A DNA stretch of 60,641 bases, taken from contig CATLPG010000014.1 in NCBI GenBank assembly GCA_950054195.1, positions 1 to 60,641 on the forward strand. Direction: 5' to 3'. Every line of letters starts with the position of its first letter. Position 1 is the stretch's first letter. Below are positions 44,535-53,513 of this stretch, piece by piece. Both the position numbers and the translations under genes were made by a program. Origin of the DNA: an uncultured Saccharospirillaceae bacterium. GTDB taxonomy: Bacteria; Bacteroidota; Bacteroidia; Flavobacteriales_D; CAJJDF01. Under the pieces are notes generated by a model. It saw nothing but the letters and a program-made list of their open reading frames with translations, searched no databases and was not told the DNA's origin.

Positions 44535-44948
44535 ATGTATCCACCAGAATTAGTAGCTCCAATGAAACAAGAATTAACAGGAGCTGGATTTAAAGAATTA
44601 CTAAATGCTGAAGAAGTTGATGCAGCTATAAATAAAGAAGGTACAACATTATTGGTAATCAACTCAGTTTGTGGTTGTGCAGCAAGAAATGCTCGTCCAG
44701 CGGCTAGACACTCAGTTGAAAATGCTTCAAAAAAGCCAGATCATACAGTGACTGTTTTTGCAGGAGTAGATACCGAGGCTGTTAACCAGGCAAGAAAGTA
44801 CACGTTACCATACCCTCCATCATCTCCAGCTATGGGGCTGTTTAAAGATGGTAAACTTGTTCATTTTTTAGAGCGTCATCATATTGAAGGTGCAAGTGCA
44901 CAAGATATATCAGAAAATCTTCAAGGAGCATTTGAGCAGTACTGCTAA
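44535..44948 (+). CDS. BrxA/BrxB-family bacilliredoxin
   Basis: A 137-aa thioredoxin-fold protein of the YphP/YqiW (BrxA/B) family. The CGC redox motif is seen in LLVINSVCGCAARNARPAAR, with later YPPSSPAMGLFKDGKLVHFL and HHIEGASAQDISENL. In Firmicutes these proteins reduce bacillithiolated proteins; Bacteroidota carry close homologues. It has its own terminator, and may be read with pdhA-pdhC (50-base gap). Confidence 0.93.
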   Translation: MYPPELVAPMKQELTGAGFKELLNAEEVDAAINKEGTTLLVINSVCGCAARNARPAARHSVENASKKPDHTVTVFAGVDTEAVNQARKYTLPYPPSSPAMGLFKDGKLVHFLERHHIEGASAQDISENLQGAFEQYC

Positions 44949-44970
44949 TCAAAATTAACATTTCAAATCA

Positions 44971-44996
44971 AGGGACTTTAAATAGTCCCTTTTTTT
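44971..44996 (+). terminator. Intrinsic terminator after bacilliredoxin gene
   Basis: AGGGACT (44971-44977), loop TTAAAT, AGTCCCT (44984-44990), followed by seven T. Confidence 0.9.
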
Positions 44997-45020
44997 GGCT
45001 CTAATTTAACCTATCATTTT

Positions 45021-45944
45021 ATGAAAAAGGAAACGATATTAATAACTGGAGGAACAGGACTTGTAGGATCAAACCTCATTCCAAAGCTTGTTGATAAGGG
45101 ATATGATGTTCGTATATTATCAAGAAGCAAAAAAAAATCAGATAAAAAAAACATCTCTTACTATACATGGAATATTAAAGAGCAAACGATAGAAAATGGA
45201 GCGTTAGTTGGTGTTGATTACATTATTCATTTAGCTGGAGCTGGAATAGCAGATAAAAAGTGGACGTATGAAAGGAAAAAACTTATTATTAGTAGTCGAG
45301 TAGCTAGCTTAAATCTGTTGTATAAAGAAGTCGAAAAGATAACCGCTAAGCCCAAAAAGATAATTTCAGCTAGTGGCATTGGCTATTATGGTGCTGTTAC
45401 AAAAGATAAAATATTTGAAGAAAGTGATGCCTCAGGAACTGATTTTGTAGCAGATGTATGCGTGAAGTGGGAGGATGGTGCTAAACAATTTGAAAGTTTA
45501 AATATTTCATATTTTGTTCCAAGAATTGGAGTGGTTTTATCAGATAAGGGAGGAGCTTTAGACAGAATTAAAATCCCTACAAAGCTTAATGTAGGAGCTC
45601 CTTTAGGAAGTGGTAAGCAATACATGCCCTGGATCCATATAGATGATTTAGCTTCAGTTTTAATGTATGCTATCGAGAATGAGCAAATAACAGGTGTTTA
45701 CAATGCTGTAGGCGATGAACATGTGACCAATAAGGTGTTTTCTAAGAAACTTGCTAAAGTAATGGGAAAAGCCTTTTTTATGCCTCATGTGCCTGCTTTT
45801 ATGCTTAAGTTAGTATTTGGTGAAATGGCAAATATTATATTAGAGGGCAGTAGAGTGTCGAATAGCCAATTAAAAAATGAGGGATTTTCTTTTAAATATA
45901 ATACCTTAGAAAAGGCGCTAAACAACCTTTTTAATAAAAACTAA
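45021..45944 (+). CDS. TIGR01777-family NAD-dependent epimerase-like protein (YfcH type)
   Basis: A 307-aa atypical SDR. TILITGGTGLVGSNLIPKLV (glycine-rich NAD site), DYIIHLAGAGIADKKWTYER, SASGIGYYGAV (the catalytic Tyr motif is altered as usual in the family), MPWIHIDDLASVLMYAIEN and a C-terminal DUF1731-like region (FFMPHVPAFMLKLVFGEMAN). Family members relate to E. coli YfcH and cell-division inhibitor-like proteins; the reaction is not known. Confidence 0.92.
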   Translation: MKKETILITGGTGLVGSNLIPKLVDKGYDVRILSRSKKKSDKKNISYYTWNIKEQTIENGALVGVDYIIHLAGAGIADKKWTYERKKLIISSRVASLNLLYKEVEKITAKPKKIISASGIGYYGAVTKDKIFEESDASGTDFVADVCVKWEDGAKQFESLNISYFVPRIGVVLSDKGGALDRIKIPTKLNVGAPLGSGKQYMPWIHIDDLASVLMYAIENEQITGVYNAVGDEHVTNKVFSKKLAKVMGKAFFMPHVPAFMLKLVFGEMANIILEGSRVSNSQLKNEGFSFKYNTLEKALNNLFNKN

Positions 45945-45949
45945 ACTTA

Positions 45950-46465
45950 ATGATTTATCAATTAAAAGAATATAAACCATCTTATAACGGTACCAATTTT
46001 ATTGCCGATAATGCAACTGTGATTGGAGACATAACTTTACGTGAACATGTTAGTATTTGGTTTATGGCTGTTTTAAGAGGAGATGGAAAGTTGGTGATTG
46101 ATGAAAAAACAAACATTCAAGATGGAGTAGTGGTTCACGTTGACCCAGGAAAAGAAATGTATATTGGCAAAAATGTAACAGTTGGACATCAAGCCATGCT
46201 TCATGGAAAGCATATTGGTGATAATTGTTTAATAGGCATTAATGCTGTTGTTTTAGATGGTGCATCAATAGGGAATAACTGTATTATCGGAGCCAACACA
46301 CTCATTAAAGAAAATGCAATGATTCCTGATAATTCTTTTGTAGTAGGGTCACCAGGAAAAGTTATAAAGCAAGTACAACCTGAACATATTGAGCGATTAA
46401 AATATTCCGCACAGTATTACGTGGAAGCTGGTGAAAAATATATAAACAGCTTAAAGAAAATTTAA
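45950..46465 (+). CDS. Gamma-carbonic-anhydrase-family left-handed beta-helix protein
   Basis: A 171-aa hexapeptide-repeat protein (YrdA/PaaY/CaiE type): FIADNATVIGDITLREHVSI, GKNVTVGHQAMLHGKHIGDN and NCLIGINAVVLDGASIGNNC. Three His ligands for metal lie in VVHVDPG and VGHQAMLHG. It may act as a carbonic anhydrase or acyltransferase-like protein. Five bases after the epimerase gene, so probably co-transcribed. Confidence 0.93.
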   Translation: MIYQLKEYKPSYNGTNFIADNATVIGDITLREHVSIWFMAVLRGDGKLVIDEKTNIQDGVVVHVDPGKEMYIGKNVTVGHQAMLHGKHIGDNCLIGINAVVLDGASIGNNCIIGANTLIKENAMIPDNSFVVGSPGKVIKQVQPEHIERLKYSAQYYVEAGEKYINSLKKI

Positions 46466-46513
46466 GTTATTGAATATCTATTTTTATTAGTTACACAAGA
46501 TGAGTAGAGCGTT

Positions 46514-47815
46514 TTAGTTTAGAATTTTTTCAGCTCTGCTTTCGAGAACTTTAATATCATACTCTTCACTAAAGTTCTTTCTTCCATTTTCTAAGATCAT
46601 ATTAGCATGTTTAATAATGGCCTGCTTATGTTCATCTTTGGTTGTAAATGATAATATAACGTTTAACGCTTCCATGAGTTTAATAGTAACGGAGGGCACA
46701 GATCCCGAAAACTGACGAATTTGGTTAAAAGAAGTATCTAAAAGTCCTTCAAAATCAATGGAGTTGGCAACAATTCTTAAGTTTTCATTGTCATCATATC
46801 TATTTTCTGATGGAAATTCAATTTTAGCTAAGTAACTAAGTGTTGAGCTTAAGTGATCTATGCAAGTAATAGCAGTAAAAGGGTCATTTATACCAGGAGA
46901 AATAGCACGTAAAGCCATTTCAACCATTTGCTGAATGGAATATTCTAAATCTTGCTGAGATGTTTTAAGTTTACCAAATACAAATTCATCAAGTATATTT
47001 TGTATTACATTTTCGTCAACACCTTGTTTGCTATATAAAATTCCAATCTCTTGATCGGTGACAAGAAAATCACCAGGACGATAATATAATTTTAATATGA
47101 GATCGTTTTTTTGTAAACAGGAAGTAAGAGTATCACTAGATATGTATTGAAGATATCCACTAGTTCTGTTTTTAAGTACCGTTTTAATAGAATAAGTAAT
47201 GTGATCTATAGGCGCTTCATTTGTTGATTCTTTTTCATCTCCCATGTTTTCGGGGAACAACGTTTCCGTTTGATTTGATAAAAACTCTGCAATGTCTGAT
47301 ACCACATGATCAGCTTGGATACTAACTGCTATTCGGTGGATAAACACAATTAAAAGTATAATATTGACAGCAGCAAATAATATAGCAGTTAAGATAGATA
47401 TAGACGGTATAAAATTATATTCATCCATACTTTTTACTGCGTTTAAAATTAATAAGCAATAGAGGTATGTAGCTATATATGAACCAAGCACAATCTGATT
47501 TAATCTTACGTACATAAATCGTTTGATCAAACGAGGTCCAAATTGAGAAGATGCTAGCGTAAGTGCAACTAAAACTACCGAAAAAACAGTTCCTGCAACT
47601 CCAATCATCGCACCTGAAATAGTTGTTAATATGCTTCGTGCAGATTCTGCATTTTCTACTACAAAAAAACGAACCCAACTTTGCTTAGGTATTTCAATGC
47701 TCCCATCTAACATTACTAGGGATGCCGATAAAACAACAGATGAAACAATTAATACTATGGGAACAAACCAAAAAGTAGCGAGCAACTCTTTCCAAAAAAA
47801 CAGTAATTTTTTCAT
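46514..47815 (-). CDS. DUF2254-family membrane protein
   Basis: 433 aa with four N-terminal TM helices (FWFVPIVLIVSSVVLSASLV, TTISGAMIGVAGTVFSVVLV, VLGSYIATYLYCLLIL, ILTAILFAAVNIILLIVFIH). Two cytosolic or periplasmic domains follow (ISSDTLTSCLQKNDLILKLY; QDLEYSIQQMVEMALRAISP GINDPFTA). The core LASSQFGPRL and RAISPGINDP segments fit DUF2254. Function unknown; ion or osmotic roles have been guessed for the family. Confidence 0.85.
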   Translation of the reverse strand: MKKLLFFWKELLATFWFVPIVLIVSSVVLSASLVMLDGSIEIPKQSWVRFFVVENAESARSILTTISGAMIGVAGTVFSVVLVALTLASSQFGPRLIKRFMYVRLNQIVLGSYIATYLYCLLILNAVKSMDEYNFIPSISILTAILFAAVNIILLIVFIHRIAVSIQADHVVSDIAEFLSNQTETLFPENMGDEKESTNEAPIDHITYSIKTVLKNRTSGYLQYISSDTLTSCLQKNDLILKLYYRPGDFLVTDQEIGILYSKQGVDENVIQNILDEFVFGKLKTSQQDLEYSIQQMVEMALRAISPGINDPFTAITCIDHLSSTLSYLAKIEFPSENRYDDNENLRIVANSIDFEGLLDTSFNQIRQFSGSVPSVTIKLMEALNVILSFTTKDEHKQAIIKHANMILENGRKNFSEEYDIKVLESRAEKILN

Positions 47816-47974
47816 ATTTATACAATCTATAATTAATACTTACACAAGTAAAAAGTTTGGAGCTACGTTTGTTAATAGTTGCTACCGTTTCCTAGCAAAT
47901 GTTTATACAGACTCTTTATAAAAGTAAAAGAATAGATTGAAATAGCATTTTTGCCTAGATAAATTATGTGAATT

Positions 47975-48003
47975 AAAAAAGCCTGTATTTCAAATACAGG
48001 CTT
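47975..48003 (-). terminator. Intrinsic terminator downstream of dps
   Basis: AAGCCTGTATTT (47979-47990) pairs with AAATACAGGCTT (47992-48003). Read on the minus strand, the stem is followed by a T-run. The surrounding 47816-48030 contains no other gene. Confidence 0.85.
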
Positions 48004-48030
48004 CAAAAAGAGCTTAAATTTAAATTCGTA

Positions 48031-48507
48031 TTACCTTTTAAGATAAGCTGAATACATCCAAACAAGTTTTTCTTGTTCTCTAATATAATCACTCATTTGG
48101 GCATTCGTTCCTTCATCATTAATATCAGCTGATAATTCTAAAATATGACGTTGTTTTGTTAATAGTATTTGGAAAGCATTTAAAATATTTTCGATCGCTT
48201 TTCTACCGTCTGATACCTCATTGCTTTCTGGAACTTGAGTAGATTGTAGGTAGTCTGTAAACTTGTGGTTTGGAACGCCTCCTAAAGTTAGGATGCGTTC
48301 TGCTACTTCATCAATCTTAAGAAAAAGATCGTTGTATAACTCTTCAAACTTAATGTGTAATTCAAAAAACTTATCTCCACTAATGTTCCAATGGTACCCT
48401 CTTGTGTTTTGGTAAAACGTAGAGTAGTTTGCTAATAAATCGTTAAGTAAAGAGCAAAGTTCTTTACTTTTTACTGTATCTAATCCTATTTTGTTTAAAT
48501 CTGACAT
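48031..48507 (-). CDS. dps: Dps-family ferritin-like DNA-protection protein
   Basis: A 158-aa four-helix ferritin-like protein. The Dps ferroxidase signature lies at the subunit interface: NTRGYHWNISGDKFFELHIK followed by FEELYNDLFLKIDEVAERIL. It has typical length and an unstructured N-terminus. It oxidises and stores iron using peroxide and shields DNA in stress. Its own gap upstream and a terminator suggest a single-gene unit. Confidence 0.94.
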   Translation of the reverse strand: MSDLNKIGLDTVKSKELCSLLNDLLANYSTFYQNTRGYHWNISGDKFFELHIKFEELYNDLFLKIDEVAERILTLGGVPNHKFTDYLQSTQVPESNEVSDGRKAIENILNAFQILLTKQRHILELSADINDEGTNAQMSDYIREQEKLVWMYSAYLKR

Positions 48508-48572
48508 AGTTTTTTATTTAAAAATAAGGAGTTTGTTGGAAATGTTAGGTGATATATGTTACAGATAACTCA

Positions 48573-50207
48573 TCAATAACTCTCATGCCTCTTTACTTGA
48601 TTTACCCAAGAACTATCAGTTTCCTTATAGAGATTCTTCTTTTCAATCCAAAAAACTTCCCCACTTGCAGCATCTGTAATGGTTAGTTCTGGATTAGTTC
48701 CTCCAAAAGATTCTTTTCCTTCTGGATCTACTTTGGTTACAATAGTGCTTAGCCAATAAAATTGTCTTTTTCCATCAATCATTTTAATGTATGGACGCGT
48801 TTCTGCTGCGTGGTAACTTGACCAATCATAGTTTTTCTTGCTGTCAACAATTTTATCTTTGATAGAGCTAGAGCCCATGTAAAAATCACTGTGTTCAACA
48901 TGATTAAAATAATACACAACATCATCTCCATTACTAGGAATAAAAACACTAGTACTTAGTGTTCGTTTATCTTCTTGATATGGTTCTAGACCAAAGTAGT
49001 GATATAGTCCACCACCAAGTTGAGGAATTATCCCATCAAAATTGAAATAAGCAACAAAAGGCTGTCGGTTTTGGTCTTCTACGGAGTTAGGAATACGAAC
49101 GTCTTCGTTATGATAACCTGGCATAGGAGCAAAAAAGCCGTTTTGAAAACGAAACGACTCTGCTGTAAATCGCGTGATATAATCAGATTGAAGGTTTTGA
49201 TTAGCTAAGTAAGTATATTTGTGAATGTCTTTTGGTCCAATAAAAGTACCTTTTCCAAAAGTAGCACGATTAAAAAAGTTGACTAACGGTGGAGTGTCAT
49301 CCATCTGTTCAAAAACAATTACACCACCAAAAACAGGTCTAGGAATTAGAAAACCGGTCCATTTGATAAGTGTCATTACTTGTACCCAGTCGTTAGGAGC
49401 ACGTTCAACATATTTTACTTCATCGGGTTCGTAGTTGAAATAGTCAATAATGTTTAATCGTTTGATAGCTGCTGTAGAGGCTTCTCTACTAAGTACTAAG
49501 TTTTCTCCTACATCAAAATTTACTTCCGTTCTATTTCGTTGGGAATAATTGGTATTATAAGCATTGGCTTCAACGCTTATAACCTCTTTCATGTTTTTGG
49601 TAAAACGTTGCCACCAATAATCTGTACTAGGACCTATGCACATGCTAAAGTCTAAGCGTCCATCATTACGTAAAATAATGTGAGGTAATGTAGCTTCAGC
49701 AAGTTCGGGTAGGCCATCTTGATTTAATCGAACCCTAATAGAATTTAGTGGATGAATCCGTTCTTGATCAGTTAATGGAAGTAAATCAATTTCCTGCCTA
49801 TTGAGGGTTTGGTAATGATAATACAAACCAATGTAACGGTAAACACTTTTACCATAAAAATATCCAAGAGCAACAATCCCTAGCAAAACAACATTACCAA
49901 TTATTTTAGCACGTAATTTTTTTTCTCTCAACCATTTTCTAACAAGCCAAATGATTGCTAAAATAAGAAGCACAAGTACAAAATACTTTCTTATACCCAA
50001 TGCAATAGGATGAAACACAGCTCGCATGTAAAAGATAATAATCATAAAGGCAAGTAAAGCAAGAAATCCCTTTACTTTGTTGGCTTTCATCCATGTCCAT
50101 AAACGCGTACGAATGTTCTTTTGAAGCCAATATAATCTGCTTCTTCCATCGTTTTTAATAGTTTCTTCTGTAGAAGTGCTGTTATGAATAGACTGTTCTT
50201 GACTCAT
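48573..50207 (-). CDS. Membrane protein of unknown function
   Basis: 544 aa. The N-terminal ~150 residues hold three TM helices (GFLALLAFMIIIFYM, YFVLVLLILAIIWLV, IIGNVVLLGIVALGYFYG). The rest is a large hydrophilic beta-rich domain with aromatic/Asn/Asp-rich segments (DYWWQRFTKNMKEVISVEAN, GGGLYHYFGLEPYQEDKRTL, FYWLSTIVTKVDPEG, ELTITDAASGEVFWIEKKN). I do not recognise a family. It lies 1 base downstream of the next (minus-strand) gene, so the two are likely one transcript and possibly interact. Confidence 0.7.
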   Translation of the reverse strand: MSQEQSIHNSTSTEETIKNDGRSRLYWLQKNIRTRLWTWMKANKVKGFLALLAFMIIIFYMRAVFHPIALGIRKYFVLVLLILAIIWLVRKWLREKKLRAKIIGNVVLLGIVALGYFYGKSVYRYIGLYYHYQTLNRQEIDLLPLTDQERIHPLNSIRVRLNQDGLPELAEATLPHIILRNDGRLDFSMCIGPSTDYWWQRFTKNMKEVISVEANAYNTNYSQRNRTEVNFDVGENLVLSREASTAAIKRLNIIDYFNYEPDEVKYVERAPNDWVQVMTLIKWTGFLIPRPVFGGVIVFEQMDDTPPLVNFFNRATFGKGTFIGPKDIHKYTYLANQNLQSDYITRFTAESFRFQNGFFAPMPGYHNEDVRIPNSVEDQNRQPFVAYFNFDGIIPQLGGGLYHYFGLEPYQEDKRTLSTSVFIPSNGDDVVYYFNHVEHSDFYMGSSSIKDKIVDSKKNYDWSSYHAAETRPYIKMIDGKRQFYWLSTIVTKVDPEGKESFGGTNPELTITDAASGEVFWIEKKNLYKETDSSWVNQVKRHESY

Positions 50208-50208
50208 C

Positions 50209-50754
50209 TTATTTGTCTAAAAATTTGTTGATGCCATCTCTCCAATCGTCTTTCTTTTTTTCTTCCTTAGGAGACTCATCTGCTTTTTCTTCAGAAGTTT
50301 CAGGTTCATTTTTAACAGGAGTTTTTTCTTCTTTTTTAGGTAAGATGTTTTTTAATTCATCCTTGATGTTTTTCTCTCCTTTTTCGATACTCTCAATATA
50401 GTCAATAGTTTTACTGGCTCTTTTGGAAAATAATGATAATAAAGTGCCTGAGATATAAAACGATACCAAAGTACCAACAAAAACGCCTCCTGCATAAAGT
50501 AACCCTTTAATAGGAATGCCAGCCATAATAAATGTTAGTATATAAAATACTGCAGCAATAGCAATAGCAATTTTTAATTTTTGGCCGAACAGACGTCCGT
50601 CAACAAAACCTATCGTAGCAGTTTCATGTAACTTTTCTTTGTTGCTTAGGTTGTGCCATTTTCTGTAAAGGTTTTTTCCTGATTTACGGTCGTAATAATA
50701 AAACAACGTACCAATTACAAACCCTACAATTGCTGAAAATATAATGTATTCCAT
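50209..50754 (-). CDS. Small membrane protein with charged C-terminal tail
   Basis: 181 aa. An N-terminal TM (IIFSAIVGFVIGTLFYYY), then two further hydrophobic helices (IAIAIAAVFYILTFIMAGIP, GGVFVGTLVSFYISGTLLSL), then a strongly acidic/basic Glu-Lys-Pro tail (~125-181; KKEEKTPVKNEPETSEEKAD). Family not recognised. Directly upstream of, and 1 base from, the 544-aa membrane protein gene, so stoichiometric co-expression is likely. Confidence 0.7.
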   Translation of the reverse strand: MEYIIFSAIVGFVIGTLFYYYDRKSGKNLYRKWHNLSNKEKLHETATIGFVDGRLFGQKLKIAIAIAAVFYILTFIMAGIPIKGLLYAGGVFVGTLVSFYISGTLLSLFSKRASKTIDYIESIEKGEKNIKDELKNILPKKEEKTPVKNEPETSEEKADESPKEEKKKDDWRDGINKFLDK

Positions 50755-50800
50755 AATGATCTAGTTTCTTATAAATGTAATTTTTAATGAAGTGTAACCA

Positions 50801-52084
50801 CTAATTTTTATTGATTTTATACCTAAACATATGTTTTTTATGCTCTTTAATTAAATCGATTACCCAATCTTTTTTTGCTTCTTCCCAAGTTTGATAGGAT
50901 GCAAAGAAGCTATTTTTATCAAACAAATACATGAGCAAAGCATCTTGTAAAGGCGACATTTTTGAAATCAACGACCACAGCACGATTTTTTCTTGTCTCC
51001 CAAATTTAGGGTTGGGGTAGGAGAGCGCTCTTTGAATATTTGAAGAATAGTTTTCAATCTTTAGGTTGTCATTTCTTCTTAAACGAACGGCAATCTCCTC
51101 AAGAGCATAAAAATCATCATCTACATTATTTTCACTGGTCAATAGATGAATATATTTATTCTTTTTCCTGTCTGATCGTAAGTCGATTTCCTCTTCAGGG
51201 AGATGTTTTATCACTAAATCAAGTAACAGTTGATCTTTTAAATTAATAACTGAGAATATATCTGTCTTAAAAAAGTTTAAATCATTCTTAATGATATTCT
51301 GTTTGTGTAAAAACTCAAATAATTGTGGATCATTGATATTAAACTCAATGTGGTTATGTGTTAATTCTCCAGATAGCGTAGAGTTGTTGTCTTCTCTTAT
51401 TAACAGTTTTTTATTCTCAGCAAGGTTTAATACATATAATCCTCCAAAAGCTCGTGTATAGAAGTTTTCTAGTTTAGAATAATTTAGTGGAGGAATATCA
51501 AAGTTTCTATTCCTTAAATCTCCATGGTTTGTTGCACTGTCAATTAATTGATCTAATAATTCATGGTTAGCCCAACCGTTTGGAGTATCATAAAATTCCC
51601 TAATTAATTTTTTTTGATTTCTAACATGAGGAATGATATTAGTAGGCGTGTAAAATTTTATTTCTATGGTGTTTAAGAGTAATAAATCCTGAGGTGATCG
51701 ATAAGTAGATAATTCTTGGTCGAGCTCAAACCACAAGCCAAACTGTGTTGTAATATCAGCAATTTGAGCTCCATATGTAGAAAAAATACTATCCATTAAA
51801 TCCCAATCAAACGAGTGGAATGGGTGATAAATAGAGGCTGTTTTTTGATCAGGAGTAATAATTATCCCGAAAGGATTAGCAAAACCAAAACTCAAATAAT
51901 CTTGATTTTGTTTTTCATTCGCTATTTCTGGACTCCAACCCCATTTATCTATATGAAAAGACGATAGGTTTGTTTTAGAAATACCAATATCGTCTAAGCA
52001 GTTGTTATATCTATCCACCAAAATAGATTGATCAATCCTTACCAAACCATCACCAAAGAGGTTATTTTCTATAAGTTTCTTCAT
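50801..52084 (-). CDS. Hypothetical protein, possibly DUF6638 family
   Basis: A 427-aa cytoplasmic protein without signal or TM. It starts MKKLIENNLFGDGLVRIDQS, which resembles the Flavobacteriia family annotated as DUF6638 (by memory). Later segments include SFGFANPFGIIITPDQKTAS, HEWGW-free regions and WANHELLDQLIDSATNHGDL, and the end is WVIDLIKEHKKHMFRYKINK. No catalytic motif is evident. Third gene of a minus-strand run with the two membrane proteins (46-base gap). Confidence 0.65.
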   Translation of the reverse strand: MKKLIENNLFGDGLVRIDQSILVDRYNNCLDDIGISKTNLSSFHIDKWGWSPEIANEKQNQDYLSFGFANPFGIIITPDQKTASIYHPFHSFDWDLMDSIFSTYGAQIADITTQFGLWFELDQELSTYRSPQDLLLLNTIEIKFYTPTNIIPHVRNQKKLIREFYDTPNGWANHELLDQLIDSATNHGDLRNRNFDIPPLNYSKLENFYTRAFGGLYVLNLAENKKLLIREDNNSTLSGELTHNHIEFNINDPQLFEFLHKQNIIKNDLNFFKTDIFSVINLKDQLLLDLVIKHLPEEEIDLRSDRKKNKYIHLLTSENNVDDDFYALEEIAVRLRRNDNLKIENYSSNIQRALSYPNPKFGRQEKIVLWSLISKMSPLQDALLMYLFDKNSFFASYQTWEEAKKDWVIDLIKEHKKHMFRYKINKN

Positions 52085-52191
52085 GAAAGATGCTAGTTGT
52101 AGTTAAAAATACAAGTAATCTTTTAACTTATAGATACCAAGATATAGCAAGTTATAAACGAATTATTAGATAATTGCAAAGATGCATAATT

Positions 52192-52317
52192 CTATTTGTA
52201 AGCATCGCAGTTTTTTGTGCTTTTATGAGCAGATGATGTTTGTTTAGATCCAGCACAGCTAGATATGAAACCAATAAGTAATAATGCTGTTGTTATTTGT
52301 GCGATTCTCTTTTTCAT
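52192..52317 (-). CDS. Small lipoprotein (41 aa)
   Basis: A short minus-strand ORF with a perfect lipoprotein signal (MKKRIAQITTALLLIGFISSC, lipobox FISSC, Cys at residue 21). A 20-residue Ser/Thr/Lys-rich mature part ends KNCDAYK. The mature chain would be a lipid-anchored peptide with one additional Cys. Too short to place in a family. It sits alone in a 448-base gap (52085-52532). Confidence 0.65.
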   Translation of the reverse strand: MKKRIAQITTALLLIGFISSCAGSKQTSSAHKSTKNCDAYK

Positions 52318-52359
52318 GTTGTCCTTTTTTATATATACGTAATACCAGTCGGTTAAGAT

Positions 52360-52383
52360 ACATCAAGTATCGTGCCTTGATGT
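52360..52383. promoter_or_regulatory. 8-bp inverted repeat in the divergent spacer
   Basis: ACATCAAG (52360-52367) and CTTGATGT (52376-52383) form an inverted repeat with an 8-base spacer, between the small lipoprotein gene and the CAP-domain gene. It could be an operator or a small hairpin; there is no T-run. The rest of 52384-52532 is AT-rich with no recognised gene. Confidence 0.3.
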
Positions 52384-52532
52384 TAATTAACAAATATGAG
52401 TGTTAAAACACATTGTTTATTAATGGTTTAATATGAGTTTTATGAATTTATGTTAATAAAAATGACATTTTTCGGCAACCGTAAAAGTAAAAGTCACGTT
52501 TTAAATACAGAAGGTCAACAAAAACTAATGTT

Positions 52533-53471
52533 ATGGGAAGGAGAAATTATTTATACGTATTGGGGGTAAGCTTATTTTTAATAGCATGTAAAAAAAATCA
52601 CGAAGAATTTATTTTAATTCCAGAGGATGCACCAGAAGTATTGCCTTCAAGAGCTGAGGTAGTAGATGATTATAAAAACATGTATTTAGCTTCAGAAATG
52701 ACCACAAATGGTTGGACAGGAAGTACATTAACGTGCACACCAGGAACAATTAGTCAAGAAGCAATGGATAAGGGATTGCTACGAATTAACTATTTCAGGA
52801 AGCTAGTACGTTTAAACCATAACATTACTTGGAATAACTCCTTACATGGTAAATTGCAGCAAACATCACTTATGATGCAATCAAACAAAACAGCAGATCA
52901 TTATCCGTCAGCTAGTTGGACATGTTATACGAAAGCAGGAGCAGATGGAGCAGCGGAATCAAACTTAGGTTTTTTTAGTGGGGCTCATTACCCAGTTTCG
53001 TTTGCTGTTGAGCATCAAATAGAAGATCCAGGAGCAAATAATTACGTAGTGGGACATAGAAGATGGTTATTACATTCTAAAGCATCAAAATTTGGAATAG
53101 GAGCAAGCAATGCTTCTGTTACAATTGGAGTTTTAGAGGGTGGCTGGAATAATAAAGATGTACCAAACTTTATTGCTTATCCTGCTAAAGGCTATTTCCC
53201 GAAGCCATTGGTATTTGATCGTTGGTCGTTTGGAAAGCCTAATGCAGATTTTAGCAATGCAACGGTTACTATGCGAAATTCAGAAGGAAATATTCCTTTA
53301 ACGATTACGTCTAAAAATCATTTAGGAATTGGAGATAATACTATTGTTTGGGAACCTCAAGGATTGGATTTGAGTTCTTCAGAAGATATTGTTTATACTG
53401 TAACAATTAGCGGTATTAAAAATGCATATAAGGATACATACACATACGATGTGATTATCATAAACCCTTAA
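52533..53471 (+). CDS. CAP-domain (SCP-like) lipoprotein
   Basis: 312 aa with a lipoprotein signal (LGVSLFLIAC, Cys at ~19). A CAP/SCP-like domain at ~70-205 shows GLLRINYFRKLVRLNHNITW, LQQTSLMMQSNKTADHYP, AAESNLGFF and VGHRRWLLHSKASKFGIGAS (His and Glu positions of the CAP cavity). A C-terminal Ig-like beta domain follows (VTMRNSEGNIPLTITSKN, DIVYTVTISGIKNAYK). Surface CAP lipoproteins are common in Bacteroidota; the ligand or substrate is unknown. Confidence 0.85.
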   Translation: MGRRNYLYVLGVSLFLIACKKNHEEFILIPEDAPEVLPSRAEVVDDYKNMYLASEMTTNGWTGSTLTCTPGTISQEAMDKGLLRINYFRKLVRLNHNITWNNSLHGKLQQTSLMMQSNKTADHYPSASWTCYTKAGADGAAESNLGFFSGAHYPVSFAVEHQIEDPGANNYVVGHRRWLLHSKASKFGIGASNASVTIGVLEGGWNNKDVPNFIAYPAKGYFPKPLVFDRWSFGKPNADFSNATVTMRNSEGNIPLTITSKNHLGIGDNTIVWEPQGLDLSSSEDIVYTVTISGIKNAYKDTYTYDVIIINP

Positions 53472-53513
53472 AGAACTTTTTGCTCAGGGTATACTTATCA
53501 AAATAGTTTCAGT

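Noticed and set aside
47816-48030. Possible small gene in the gap before dps
   Set aside because: Only shadow frames of the DUF2254 gene extend into it; the region is explained by a terminator and AT-rich spacer.
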